This document shows positions 15,717 through 25,460 of a stretch of 64,000 nucleotides of DNA, piece by piece (within the stretch, counting starts at the first letter, position 1; every line of letters starts with the position of its first letter). A program made the position numbers and the translations under genes. The notes under the pieces are model-generated. The model was not told the origin of the DNA, did not search any database, and was given only the letters and a program-made list of their open reading frames with translations. The DNA is from an uncultured Aquimarina sp. (GTDB lineage Bacteria; Bacteroidota; Bacteroidia; Flavobacteriales; Flavobacteriaceae): positions 124,001 to 188,000 of the forward strand of contig CANMLU010000008.1 in the NCBI GenBank assembly GCA_947498815.1, given 5' to 3'.

Positions 15717-16277
15717 TTATCTGGTTAATTTTGGATTAAAAGTTTTAAACTCATTAAAATCTGGGAATTCTAATAAGCTATTTTTCCCAATCCAAATTAT
15801 ATTATCTTCTGTACCTTTAAAAAAAACAAATGATTTAATATTTGATGTTAACTCTTTCCAACTTAATCGTAAATATATTTCCTCTGGCTTCTTTGTCTTC
15901 TTATAAATAATATCATTTTTATTTATAATACTTAATAATTCAGACTCATCCGTAAACAAAACTAAAGAATGCTCATATTTATTCCATAACTCAACCACTA
16001 GCTCTGCCTCAGTTGAAAAAAAATTAGATAATTTTGTAATTGAAAATATTAAATCAAGAAATTTATTTTCATGGTAAATTAAATTGGATTGTTTTTGAAA
16101 CGAAGTTATGTTTATTGAGTTTTCTTCATATGGTCTCTGACCAGAACCATATAGATATTTGGTTTCCTCAGCAAATAAGTTAACTAATTTTTTAAAAGCT
16201 ATTTTATCACTCCAGACGTCCAAATGAAATTTGGAAATAGAAACTAAATCAGAGTTATGAAAATTTATTTCTTTCAT
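15717..16277 (-). CDS. Immunity protein for the main Rhs toxin
   Basis: 186 residues from the ATG at 16277, three bases after the rhs stop codon. The protein is soluble and mixed alpha/beta with many aromatic residues (YLRLSWKELTSNIKSFVFFK, WIGKNSLLEFPDFNEF). No family recognised. Tight coupling to the end of the rhs gene is the accepted mark of a cognate immunity gene. After its stop the repeat TTTTTAGGACGAGACA stands at 15668-15685; a similar string is at 11170-11187. Confidence 0.75.
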   Translation of the reverse strand: MKEINFHNSDLVSISKFHLDVWSDKIAFKKLVNLFAEETKYLYGSGQRPYEENSINITSFQKQSNLIYHENKFLDLIFSITKLSNFFSTEAELVVELWNKYEHSLVLFTDESELLSIINKNDIIYKKTKKPEEIYLRLSWKELTSNIKSFVFFKGTEDNIIWIGKNSLLEFPDFNEFKTFNPKLTR

Positions 16278-16280
16278 CAA

Positions 16281-19200
16281 TTATAATCTATTATATGGTG
16301 GATACCAAGTTCTTTGTGCAGAACTTCCTATTTTTTTATTTCCAATGTAAAATCTAATGGAAGAATGTAAGCCTACTCCTCCTTTATGCAAAGGTCCATA
16401 GTCCCATCTAAACAAAGAGCCTCCTTGTTTCATTTGCTTCAAAGAAAATATTGTACCATATCCTTTACCTGCTCCTGGGTTAGCATATAGTGCTTCTATT
16501 TTATAATTCCCAATATTCAATCCTTTCCGACCAAATATACCATAACCTCCTCTTAGTCCAAATGCATTGATGCCTGCTAGGCCTCTTGATAATCCGCCAG
16601 TAACAGCAAACAATCCTAATTCTAGAGTCCCTTGGGCAGAATTATAACCATTAATTAATCCAGCTTCATAATAATTTCCTGAAGCTAAATTGGAAACCGC
16701 ACTATATCCATCGCTTAATTGGCCAATTGTACGACCCCAACCCATTTGATATATACTATACCCGGGAATAATATTTTTCCAAGCTTCGGATTTAAAGTAA
16801 CCTAAAGCTGTGCCAAAAAAATCATTTTTATAGTCTGAAACTAGACTCTTTATACCATTCCAAAAATTACTATTTCCGGATGACACACCATTAGCATAAG
16901 CTCCTGTAGCAGAATTAGTAGTGTTCTCAAGGTTAGCCACAATCGCATTATATTCATATGCTTTCGCATCAAAATACTGCTTATACTTATTTGGTGGATC
17001 ACTACTTCTCCCACTATCAAAGGCAGATGGATCGTAATATGTTGTGGTCGCTGCACTATTGCCCAAACTCTCCCCATACGCTCCAGTCGGTTGTGGTTCC
17101 ATACCATCAGGATCAGTAAAGAACACCGGGTTATCAAAGGCATAGTTATAGGGCGAGTGGCGCGTCATCTGCTCGGCCAGGGGGTCGATATTCATCCATC
17201 TACCCAAAGCAGGATCATAGTTTCTGGCGGAAAAATCCAACCAAGCCAATCCTAGCTCATCATTTTCTTCTTTACCATTAAATCCATAGCTATGTTTGCG
17301 ACCTCGAAATACAGTATTATACTCGCGATGCGCTAATCCAAAAGGGTAGTAGTTTTTCTCTTCCCTAATTTCGGTGGCTGCATCAATTACGCCATCCTTA
17401 TTATCATCGGCATAAGATAATCTAATATTATCCAGGTGATCTTTAAATTGATAGATGTAATTAAACGATGAGATTGCCGCGCTACCGCTCGAGGTGACAG
17501 GTTCGACATATCCTTCAGGGTGATTAAAAAACTCTAACTGCCCCTGTTTATACACATAGTTACCGGCATAGTCTGTTGTTAAAGAACTTCCCTCAGTCAC
17601 TATTTTTTGTATTCTAGCTCCTGTGGCATCGTAAATATATCGAATATTTCCATTATGATCGGTATTGTCGATCACAACATCAACAGGCAGGTTTAAATGA
17701 TTGTAGGTAATCCCGGTGATTCCTTTGTTGGGATCCACAATCATATTGCCATTGTCGTCATAATCATAATCCGGATGGGTGGCTGTACTGCGTTTTCCAA
17801 ACCCATAGGATGCCGTTGCCCCATCGGTGACACTTTGGAGCATGTTTCCGCCATTAAAATAGGTATACGTAAGGTTATCGATGGTACCAAATAAGGTAGC
17901 CGCGTCGTTGGTCGCACCTTTACGCTGCAAGGCCAAAATATTACCTTGTTTATCATAAGTTACACTACTCAAATCATACTTGCCATCATTACTGATCCCT
18001 TTGATGATTCTGTTTAAGGCATCGTACCCATATCCGTAGGCTCGTTTGGTATTGTCATTGGCAGTTTTCCAGGTGGTTTCGCTAATATTACCATTGTATA
18101 AGGCACGTGCCCCCAGGTTTTCGGTGGTAGTATTATAATGGATACCATAAGCAAATAGGTCATTACCCAAAGCACTCACATCATTGATCGCTTTAAGCCA
18201 TCCACGTACGTTATAGGTGTAGTCTATGGTTTGTAACCCTTCGGCTCTGCTCAAGGTTCCTTGTGCACCGAGCGAAGTCGAAGTGCCTCCTATGTTCTTT
18301 TGTACCAGTTGCCCTAAAGCATCATAACTATGGCTTGCAATACGTTCCTCATCCTGATCATTGATCTTTTGGATTTGATCGACTAACCTGCCCATATGAT
18401 CGTAGGTAAACGTATCTATGGTAACAATCGCAGCATTGCTGTCTTTGGTATGTCGTGTGGTGGTTTCTTCTGGTCTTCCCACAAAATCCAGCTCACTTTC
18501 AACAATATCGATCGTATGGAGATAGGCATTATTGCTTGCCACATAGATCGGCCTTCCTTTCCCGTCATAATAGGTTACTGTGGTGATCCATTTGTCGGTA
18601 TCCAATACTTTTATTTTGGATCCCGTAGGTAACGATTGGGTACGGTTACTTGTCGGTACCCCATACACCGTTACTGGATTTGATAAGCCTGCATCATCAA
18701 AGTCATACGTATCGTAGTAATTAATGGTGAGTACTTCTGCTGTTGTTACTTTTGGATAGCCTCCATCGTCATAATACATTGTAACTCCGCCGATGGTTGT
18801 TGGATCTTGCGCGTTTACCCATAAATCTTGGGCATAGTTGTCGACTTCGGTTTGTAGTGTTTCTCTGCTTCGGGTATCATTAATTTTTCCGGTATAGGCT
18901 TCTCTGCCCAAGGCATCGTATTTGGTGAATAACCAAACACCTTGTGCTTGTAGATTAGCATCCTGACTTAAAATCGGTTGATCCAATAGGTTATAGACCA
19001 TATATTCCCATCCTTTACCAGGTATTTTCTTGGCAATGGGTCGGTTTCGGTAATCGTATTTGTACTCGTAACACAGTTCGGCAAGCTCGGTGTTCGATAT
19101 ACCGTTGTTGGTATCGACCTTGGGCGGAATCACATAGGTGCGATTTCCAAACTCATCATACACATAATAGGTATCATGAGGAACATTGTTATTAAAAGTT

Positions 19201-21689
19201 CTTCTTAAAATGACCTGCCCACGTTTATCGGTATACTCTTCGGTGGTATGGTCCTTATCATAGGCTTGACCGGGCTGCCAGTTTTCATCTTTGGTGATGG
19301 TTTTGTATAAATCCCCTGTTTTGTAGGTTCCCGATGCTTCCAAAGAAGGCATGTCTGTGCTTATCAAATCCGGGAAACGCACCTTAAATCGAATGATCTC
19401 CTCTGCAGTTTTGTTGGTTTGCCAATCGGATTTGATCGTATGATCAGTATCACTTGTTGGATCGGCTTTCCAATCCTTTCCTGGGGCTGCTTGTTTGAGT
19501 ACTCGGTTTAAGGGTGAGGCTTCAAAGACACTTTCTGCATAGGCATTGACCTCAGAGAGGTTCACATTTTGAAAATCAGCACCGTAGCTGTTTTTGTAAT
19601 AGGTATTAATATCATTGGTAACATTTACTGCAGTATAGCTTCCTACCACGGCATCAGATTCAAAAGGCAGGTATTGTTTGGCTTGCCTGCCATACTCGTC
19701 GTACTCCATATGGGTAACGATATCTTTTTCATCTGGTGAGGCTTTGATCGCTCTTTGTTGCTTGGCTCTACCCAATCCATCAAAATAGGTTACATGCTCG
19801 ATCACATCCTTGTTGTATTGGATCTGTGTTGGAACGCTCATCGGTTCTTGATACTCCCGTACAAAAACATAGTTTTCATCAGAAAGTGTTACCTCATGTG
19901 GGGTAAAAGGACAACCGCTTTGTTCTCCAAACACACCTGGACATTGATCAGTGTTGTCGATCACATATCCTGCCGGTTGTATACATTGTGTTTTAGTGGT
20001 ATTTGGATCTCCAAACCCATCACCCTCAGTATCGGCATACCATATTGTATTCGGGTTGATTGCAGGTAGCTCATCATTACAATCGGTTACAGGTAATACC
20101 GTTTGAGTATACTTGCTCCCAGGACTATTACATGCTTCTGCAGTACTACTTGCAAATCCATCACCATCACCATCCTTATACCAAGTGTATATTGGGATGA
20201 TACCATAAGAGACTTGTTTTGCTGGTCCCCAACAACCACTTGTATTGTTTCGACCTCTCAAATAATAGGTGCTTCCACTGGTTCTGGTAAGCACAGATGA
20301 AGAATTTGCTGTACTGGTGCCCGAAGTACTACTTTGCCAATACCAGGTGATTCCACTAGGAGGATTGGTTCGGGTTAAGGTGCTTTTTCCACACTCATTA
20401 CTTACCGTTGGTGCAGAGGGTGTCGGTGGTATAGCATTAATACTATACCCGACAGTACGCGCCGCACTCCAGCAGCCGGTACTATTGTTTCTGGCTCTCA
20501 AATAATAGGTGCTTCCCCCAGTTTTGGTAATTGTTTTAGCCGAGTTCGAAGTACTGGTCCAGTTATAGTTCCCTTGCCAATACCAAGTGTATCCACTAGG
20601 AGGATTGCCCCGGGTTAAAAGCGTCTGACCACATTGCTTGGAAACGGTCGGTAGAGAAGGTACTGCTGGTCCCGGTATAATATAATAGCTAACATATCTA
20701 GCTTCACTCCAGCATCCTGTACTATTATTACGTGCTCGTAAATAATATGAACTCCCACTGGTTCGCGTAATGGTTTTTGATGAATTGGCTGTACTGGTCT
20801 TGTAGGGGCCATTCTGCCAATACCAAGTAGTACCACTAAGAGGATATCCTCTAGTCAAAATGCTTTGATCACATTGATTGGAAACTGTTACTTGTGAGGG
20901 TATAGCGGGGATCGGTTTTACAGAATAGTTAACACTGCGCACCCCACTCCAGCATCCTGAACTATTGTTTCGGGCTCTAAGGTAATACCTGCTTCCGCTG
21001 GTTCGATTAATAGTCTTGGCGGTATTGGACGTACTCGTCCCCGAACTACTGTTTTGCCAATACCAGGTCACTCCACTTGGTGGATTCCCCCGAGTGAGCA
21101 CACTTTTACCACATTGGTTCGATACTGAAGCAGTAGGTGTTGAAGGAACACTTTTTACGGTATAACTTCCAGAACGCACACTACTCCAACAGCCATTAAG
21201 ATTATGTTTCGCTCTAAGGTAATAGCTGCCATTATTGGTACGCGTAAAACTCTTGGCACTATTGGAAGTACTGGTGCCACTACTATTGTTTTGCCAATAC
21301 CATGTCACATTGCTAGGAGGATTCCCCCGGGTGATCACGGTATTACCACAGTTTTTGGTAACACTCACTGTAGGTCTGGCTGGACGATCTTCGTCGATAC
21401 TTCCATCACCATCGTTATCTTTACCATCGCATAATTCGTATGCTCCTGGATAAATGGTTCCATCGGTGTCGTTCCAATCTCCGGGTTGAGTGACATATCC
21501 TCCCAAAGGAGTTGCACTAATTCTACTATCATTCTCATTTCCATAGCCATCATTGTCCCTGTCTCTGAAGTACAAGGTGCCTCCATCACCGTCGGTGATT
21601 TGTGCAAATCCTTCTGCAAAAAACAAGAATGCAAAAGCGAGTACGATATATTTTATATTCAATAGTTTCATTGTTGATCGGTATTGCAT
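16281..21689 (-). CDS. Rhs/YD-repeat polymorphic toxin (1802 aa)
   Basis: Secreted toxin shell. Order: signal peptide (to about 30); MopE-like metal-binding segment rich in DxDxDG (about 31-100); five tandem Trp/Cys modules of about 79 aa; a second DGDGDG segment and a DQCPG motif; a DUF6443-like block starting near EVTLSDENYVFV; many YD repeats; the Rhs core end (NYYPFGL, YGFNGKE, DFSARNYDPALGRW, DPDGM); then a variable tip after KYKQYFDAKA. The tip ends GGVGLHSSIRFYIGNKK and is not assigned. Its ATG overlaps the stop of the upstream shell gene (TAATG), though an ATG six codons in also gives a good signal peptide. The tip linker is duplicated at 12170-12290. Confidence 0.9.
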   Translation of the reverse strand: MQYRSTMKLLNIKYIVLAFAFLFFAEGFAQITDGDGGTLYFRDRDNDGYGNENDSRISATPLGGYVTQPGDWNDTDGTIYPGAYELCDGKDNDGDGSIDEDRPARPTVSVTKNCGNTVITRGNPPSNVTWYWQNNSSGTSTSNSAKSFTRTNNGSYYLRAKHNLNGCWSSVRSGSYTVKSVPSTPTASVSNQCGKSVLTRGNPPSGVTWYWQNSSSGTSTSNTAKTINRTSGSRYYLRARNNSSGCWSGVRSVNYSVKPIPAIPSQVTVSNQCDQSILTRGYPLSGTTWYWQNGPYKTSTANSSKTITRTSGSSYYLRARNNSTGCWSEARYVSYYIIPGPAVPSLPTVSKQCGQTLLTRGNPPSGYTWYWQGNYNWTSTSNSAKTITKTGGSTYYLRARNNSTGCWSAARTVGYSINAIPPTPSAPTVSNECGKSTLTRTNPPSGITWYWQSSTSGTSTANSSSVLTRTSGSTYYLRGRNNTSGCWGPAKQVSYGIIPIYTWYKDGDGDGFASSTAEACNSPGSKYTQTVLPVTDCNDELPAINPNTIWYADTEGDGFGDPNTTKTQCIQPAGYVIDNTDQCPGVFGEQSGCPFTPHEVTLSDENYVFVREYQEPMSVPTQIQYNKDVIEHVTYFDGLGRAKQQRAIKASPDEKDIVTHMEYDEYGRQAKQYLPFESDAVVGSYTAVNVTNDINTYYKNSYGADFQNVNLSEVNAYAESVFEASPLNRVLKQAAPGKDWKADPTSDTDHTIKSDWQTNKTAEEIIRFKVRFPDLISTDMPSLEASGTYKTGDLYKTITKDENWQPGQAYDKDHTTEEYTDKRGQVILRRTFNNNVPHDTYYVYDEFGNRTYVIPPKVDTNNGISNTELAELCYEYKYDYRNRPIAKKIPGKGWEYMVYNLLDQPILSQDANLQAQGVWLFTKYDALGREAYTGKINDTRSRETLQTEVDNYAQDLWVNAQDPTTIGGVTMYYDDGGYPKVTTAEVLTINYYDTYDFDDAGLSNPVTVYGVPTSNRTQSLPTGSKIKVLDTDKWITTVTYYDGKGRPIYVASNNAYLHTIDIVESELDFVGRPEETTTRHTKDSNAAIVTIDTFTYDHMGRLVDQIQKINDQDEERIASHSYDALGQLVQKNIGGTSTSLGAQGTLSRAEGLQTIDYTYNVRGWLKAINDVSALGNDLFAYGIHYNTTTENLGARALYNGNISETTWKTANDNTKRAYGYGYDALNRIIKGISNDGKYDLSSVTYDKQGNILALQRKGATNDAATLFGTIDNLTYTYFNGGNMLQSVTDGATASYGFGKRSTATHPDYDYDDNGNMIVDPNKGITGITYNHLNLPVDVVIDNTDHNGNIRYIYDATGARIQKIVTEGSSLTTDYAGNYVYKQGQLEFFNHPEGYVEPVTSSGSAAISSFNYIYQFKDHLDNIRLSYADDNKDGVIDAATEIREEKNYYPFGLAHREYNTVFRGRKHSYGFNGKEENDELGLAWLDFSARNYDPALGRWMNIDPLAEQMTRHSPYNYAFDNPVFFTDPDGMEPQPTGAYGESLGNSAATTTYYDPSAFDSGRSSDPPNKYKQYFDAKAYEYNAIVANLENTTNSATGAYANGVSSGNSNFWNGIKSLVSDYKNDFFGTALGYFKSEAWKNIIPGYSIYQMGWGRTIGQLSDGYSAVSNLASGNYYEAGLINGYNSAQGTLELGLFAVTGGLSRGLAGINAFGLRGGYGIFGRKGLNIGNYKIEALYANPGAGKGYGTIFSLKQMKQGGSLFRWDYGPLHKGGVGLHSSIRFYIGNKKIGSSAQRTWYPPYNRL
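16960..17080 (-). repeat. Rhs junction repeat, main copy
   Basis: The 121 bp that encode the linker before the toxin tip, nearly identical to 12170-12290. One of the few differences turns Leu (TTG) into Met (ATG) in the orphan copy. Confidence 0.85.
18238..18283. repeat. REP-like palindrome inside the rhs reading frame
   Basis: CCTTCGGCTCTGCTCAAGG faces a complementary arm ending CGAGCGAAGTCGAAG. This is the same type of palindrome as common flavobacterial intergenic repeats (compare 31571-31643, GAGCGTAGTCGAA and CTCGACTCCGCTCG). It is translated in frame as part of GTSTSLGAQGTLSRAEG between two YD repeats, and the reading frame stays open. Confidence 0.65.
20195..21385 (-). repeat. Five tandem modules of about 79 residues
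   Basis: Five in-frame copies with a period of about 237-241 bp. Each carries a Cys near the start (VSNQCG), LTRGNPPSGxTWYWQ in the middle and SYYLRARNNSxGCW near the end. Two Cys per module probably form a disulfide, giving an Ig- or carbohydrate-binding-like bead on the stalk of the toxin. DNA identity is high enough that unit number may vary between strains. Confidence 0.85.
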
Positions 21690-24600
21690 TACTGTTGGTT
21701 TTTATAGTGGTATTTGTACTCGGAGATCAGCTTATCTTCGGCATCTTTAATAAACTCAAGGCGATTAAATCCATCATAGGTATAGTACATCGTATATCCC
21801 TTGGGATCGGTTTGACTGGTAACTCCCTTGAGTGGATCATAAGTAAAGCTGGTAAGCTGCGACTCTTTGAAATAGGCATCATTACGCAGCTCTTCAAAAC
21901 GATCTCGTATGGTTTGCTCTTCAGCCTCGGTCACTTCGGTATTGGAGAGGGCCACAAGCGCATCGATTTTCGTTTTCACCGCTGCTGGCATCCCGATATA
22001 GGTTGCATTGGCAATCTTGGCAATGGGTTTTGAATAATTGTATCCCCAGATATAGATGATAGGACTGCCTCTTTCCTGAGCTACTTCTAGTGGATTCCCA
22101 TAGGCATCATAATCATGATAGGTTAATCTGTTTTCTATGGCAGTTTGACCTTTGGCAGATTTAATGGTTTGGGGGAGTACCATATTTGTTTCGAATTCAT
22201 TGTAGCTGTATTGAATCGTACCCACAATCGTATCGTTTCTCTTATTTTGAGTATACACAGGATCATTTTTGCGGTATAAACCTTCTAATTTACTTATGGT
22301 AGCTTTCTCGGGTTCAGAAAATGCTGCTGTTGGATATCCGCCAACAGGGTAGTATCGGTGTTCGACATAAGTATCTGTGGTTCCTGCCTCGGTTATGGTT
22401 TGCGTTATCGTTTTGGGTTGGTAATTCTCGGTATTATACTCGTAATTGGTTTGCGTCTCGATTATTGAAGCTGCACCCGAAGCATTATATACATAATTTT
22501 TGGTGGTACTTTCTTTGAGTTGTGTCCACACAAAATTCAAATCCTTTTTTAACATAATATGCGGACCGGGGACGCTCCCAGGAGAAAGCTGAACACAATT
22601 TAATCCACATGGAGGTTCTGACCCTACAGCAAAAGTGCCCGCCAGATAATCTGCATAGAGATCAAAAAATTGTAAGTGTGCATGCTCCTCATAATTTGCA
22701 GGTTTGTATAATCGAGCTACTGCCTGTTCAACAAAACTGTATTGGGTATTTTCCGTCTCCTGTAGTTTTCTGTTGCCTTCATCAAATACATTTTTTGTCA
22801 CAAGTAATCCCCTTTTATAATCCAGGTTGGGCGCATATTGAAAAGGAAAGGTAAAGACACTCCCTGGTGTAGGATAGTCCCTGGCAGTGGTATAGGTATA
22901 GGTCGTATATCCATTTCCGGATTCTGCGACTGTAACATGTTGGTACCCCACATAGCCTCCACGAGTCAATTGAGAAAGCGTGCCTTTGGTGGTAATGCGA
23001 TATTGTACTGTACTTCCGCCAAAATTTCCGTATTGATCATACATCATATGGGCTACTTGCCTGGTATGCATATGCTCCAAACTTCCTCTTGACGAATGAT
23101 CCACCACTCCAGAAGAGATATTGGCATTTTCTGGAGATTGATAGTTATAGGTCATTCTTTTTTCTGGGATAGCCGTATCACTAGCATCAGAAAACACAAT
23201 TTCTTTGATGCGCACTCCGCCTCCAATTAAAAATTGAGAAAGATCCCCCGTTTTTTGGGCTGTATAATTCAGTCTCATAAACCCATTTACTGTTGTAATC
23301 GAAGGATCAAGGGTATGAGGCAGATACTGTATAAATACGGAATACGTTCCCGGATCGAGGTCTATATATTCGGTTCCATTTCGTAGCCAAATATCAGGGC
23401 CCTGATCTATATTGTTTGTTTTGGAAAGGATCACTTTTACCTGATCCTCCTGGTGATTAAAATCATTGATCCCAAAGACCTCGATTTTGATTCGCTGTGC
23501 ATAATCCAAAGATATCGTAGTGAGGGCATTGGGATTGGCATTTGTAAACGGAGATACTGCTGCAAATCCTGTATTGAAGGTTTGAGCAGTAGTATTGTTG
23601 GGATTCTCAATATATTCTGAAGGAGTGAGTTGATGATTCCCTTTATAAGAAAAGGTTTGTGCTTCCCAGCTAAACTCACGTACTCCTCCGGTTGGATAGG
23701 TAATGCTGGATAATAACCCTGCTTTAAGGGTGCTTTCCAAATAGGGGAGTGTATAATTATATCCCCAGGGATCACTATCATCGGCAAAAGGAGCCAGGTT
23801 TTCTTTGTCGAGATATGAAAAACTATATGAGTTCGGATCGCCACTTGCGGGAGTTTCTGTAATGCCTGTTAGCCATAAGCGATCGGTTTGGACATAAGCA
23901 AAACTATAACGTTTGTTTTCTACACCAGCGGCATTTTTGATCACCAAATGCTGAAGCATTTTACCATTGGTTTCGGGATGAACATCGCCTACCACAAAGT
24001 CCACGATAACTTTATCCATAAAGTGGATGGTCTTGATCTTTTTTGTCACCGAGGAAAGGGCATTGTAGGATACCGATTTTTTGGGCTTAAGTACCGAATT
24101 GTTGTACTGATCGTTTAGGTTTGCACCGCTTACAGATAACACTTCATTGGTAGTCCAAAAGGCACTACTCAAATATTCTTCCTGCACATCCTGATAGGTA
24201 AAAGAAACCAGTTCTTTGGCATTACTGGTGGTAATCTTTGATAGATGCCATGCCGAACGATAACTGAACTCTGGACCGATAAGCTCTGGTACAATACCAC
24301 TACCAAATCCTTGTCGGTTTTGTCCGTAAAAAGGAGCGTTATAGGTGGTTTCTGTAACATCAAAATGATATTTGTATCCTTTGGTATCGGTAATGATAAA
24401 ACTAGTAATTTCACCACTGCTGGTATTTTGATTGACTGTGATATCAATATTGGGATTGTTGGATAGTAATTGTGGTCCTTCTCTGGTGATAACAAACCTG
24501 CCCGAGAAATTCAAGAAACTAAACTGGTACAAATCCATCTCGGTATCATAACTATTCATTGAGGTGCCAAGCGCATTCCAGGTAAACTCATCTTGTTGCT

Positions 24601-25006
24601 CCAGGGTTAAGTTTTCAAAATTCCAGAAATCATCATTATGATACACCCCATATTGTTTGGGTAGCGCACTCTCATCGGCAAAACCGCGCACCGTTCTGGA
24701 GATCGTACCCCCGGCAAATAGCGACCATCCCGTGCCTGTCCATCCGGATCGGTTATCCACTTTTATCCCTTGACTGTTATAGCGAAGTGCCAGGTGTAAA
24801 GGAACCTCTTGATGGATGTTTTTTGAAAATAACGGAATCGTAATATCCGGTTGGCCGGTATAATTATCCACCGGTACTTCTTCAAACTGCATTACATTGG
24901 CGACTGTAGGCGATGGTGGGATAACGGTGGGTAACTGGTAAGGAGTTTCTTGACTGTATAGCGATAGACCACACAACAGTAAAAAAAACAAGATGCTGTT
25001 TTTCAT
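21689..25006 (-). CDS. Rhs/SpvB-like shell protein, first gene of the toxin operon
   Basis: 1105 residues with signal peptide (MKNSILFFLLLCGLSLYSQE). The N-terminal part (VMQFEEVPVDNYTGQPDITI, IKVDNRSGWTGTGWSLFAGG) is typical of the SpvB/TcdB-like or Rhs N-terminal half found in Bacteroidota. The C-terminus has YD-type repeats (YTYDGFNRLEFIKDAEDKLI). It lacks a variable tip. Its stop overlaps the start of the 1802-residue Rhs toxin, so the two form a split shell that would enclose the tip. The shell is complete and has no visible frame damage. Confidence 0.85.
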   Translation of the reverse strand: MKNSILFFLLLCGLSLYSQETPYQLPTVIPPSPTVANVMQFEEVPVDNYTGQPDITIPLFSKNIHQEVPLHLALRYNSQGIKVDNRSGWTGTGWSLFAGGTISRTVRGFADESALPKQYGVYHNDDFWNFENLTLEQQDEFTWNALGTSMNSYDTEMDLYQFSFLNFSGRFVITREGPQLLSNNPNIDITVNQNTSSGEITSFIITDTKGYKYHFDVTETTYNAPFYGQNRQGFGSGIVPELIGPEFSYRSAWHLSKITTSNAKELVSFTYQDVQEEYLSSAFWTTNEVLSVSGANLNDQYNNSVLKPKKSVSYNALSSVTKKIKTIHFMDKVIVDFVVGDVHPETNGKMLQHLVIKNAAGVENKRYSFAYVQTDRLWLTGITETPASGDPNSYSFSYLDKENLAPFADDSDPWGYNYTLPYLESTLKAGLLSSITYPTGGVREFSWEAQTFSYKGNHQLTPSEYIENPNNTTAQTFNTGFAAVSPFTNANPNALTTISLDYAQRIKIEVFGINDFNHQEDQVKVILSKTNNIDQGPDIWLRNGTEYIDLDPGTYSVFIQYLPHTLDPSITTVNGFMRLNYTAQKTGDLSQFLIGGGVRIKEIVFSDASDTAIPEKRMTYNYQSPENANISSGVVDHSSRGSLEHMHTRQVAHMMYDQYGNFGGSTVQYRITTKGTLSQLTRGGYVGYQHVTVAESGNGYTTYTYTTARDYPTPGSVFTFPFQYAPNLDYKRGLLVTKNVFDEGNRKLQETENTQYSFVEQAVARLYKPANYEEHAHLQFFDLYADYLAGTFAVGSEPPCGLNCVQLSPGSVPGPHIMLKKDLNFVWTQLKESTTKNYVYNASGAASIIETQTNYEYNTENYQPKTITQTITEAGTTDTYVEHRYYPVGGYPTAAFSEPEKATISKLEGLYRKNDPVYTQNKRNDTIVGTIQYSYNEFETNMVLPQTIKSAKGQTAIENRLTYHDYDAYGNPLEVAQERGSPIIYIWGYNYSKPIAKIANATYIGMPAAVKTKIDALVALSNTEVTEAEEQTIRDRFEELRNDAYFKESQLTSFTYDPLKGVTSQTDPKGYTMYYTYDGFNRLEFIKDAEDKLISEYKYHYKNQQ

Positions 25007-25076
25007 AGTATTGAATTAAATTTTTAAAAATTAAATGCGGGGTGGTTTTTGTTTCTTGTGCAATGATAAGAAGAGA

Positions 25077-25097
25077 CAGTTCCGTTTTTCGGAACTG
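25077..25097. repeat. Small hairpin before the Rhs operon
   Basis: Perfect 8-bp stem (CAGTTCCG with CGGAACTG) around TTTTT. The string TTTTCGGAACTGAGAAAAAT recurs at 11035-11055, beside repeat copy A. No T run follows on the minus strand, so it may be a repeat or regulatory hairpin rather than a terminator. Confidence 0.45.
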
Positions 25098-25119
25098 AGA
25101 AAAATTTCTTGTAATTTTT

Positions 25120-25383
25120 TTAAACTGAGGCTACACGAGGAGTTGTTTCACTATGATAAAAGCCAAACCGAAACCCTACGGCTTCTTCGTATATATAGCT
25201 TTGTAGGGCTACATCATATACTACTGGAGCATTGAGCGCTTTCATAGTATTAATGATTCGATATAGTTTTGTTTTTGAGATCCTCAAACGCGAGGCCAAC
25301 TCTATTGGCGTACCGGTGGCTTGCATACGGATCAATTGATCTACGCGTTCGATAAGTGTTAATTGTTGGATAATAATATTCAT
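25120..25383 (-). CDS. Small helix-turn-helix protein
   Basis: 87 residues. The centre TPIELASRLRISKTKLYRII is a clear helix-turn-helix (HTH_11 or DeoR-like), with helices at about 27-48. A short helical start and a C-terminal strand pair follow. It precedes the Rhs operon by 113 bp on the same strand, so it may regulate or be co-transcribed with it. A variant -7 box (CATATTTG) lies 38 nt before the start. Confidence 0.65.
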   Translation of the reverse strand: MNIIIQQLTLIERVDQLIRMQATGTPIELASRLRISKTKLYRIINTMKALNAPVVYDVALQSYIYEEAVGFRFGFYHSETTPRVASV

Positions 25384-25460
25384 GATTCTTTACCTTTAAT
25401 TTGTTTGTATTCCTTTAATGGCAAATATGACGGTGGGTGTTTACGGTTTGTTTAATTCGA

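Noticed and set aside
17697-17956. Open frames on both strands inside the rhs gene
   Set aside because: Shadow frames caused by the composition of the long YD-repeat gene; no start context or motif.
20195-21385. Regular repeats that might suggest a CRISPR array
   Set aside because: The period is about 240 bp, the units are in-frame protein modules, and there are no short spacers or cas genes.
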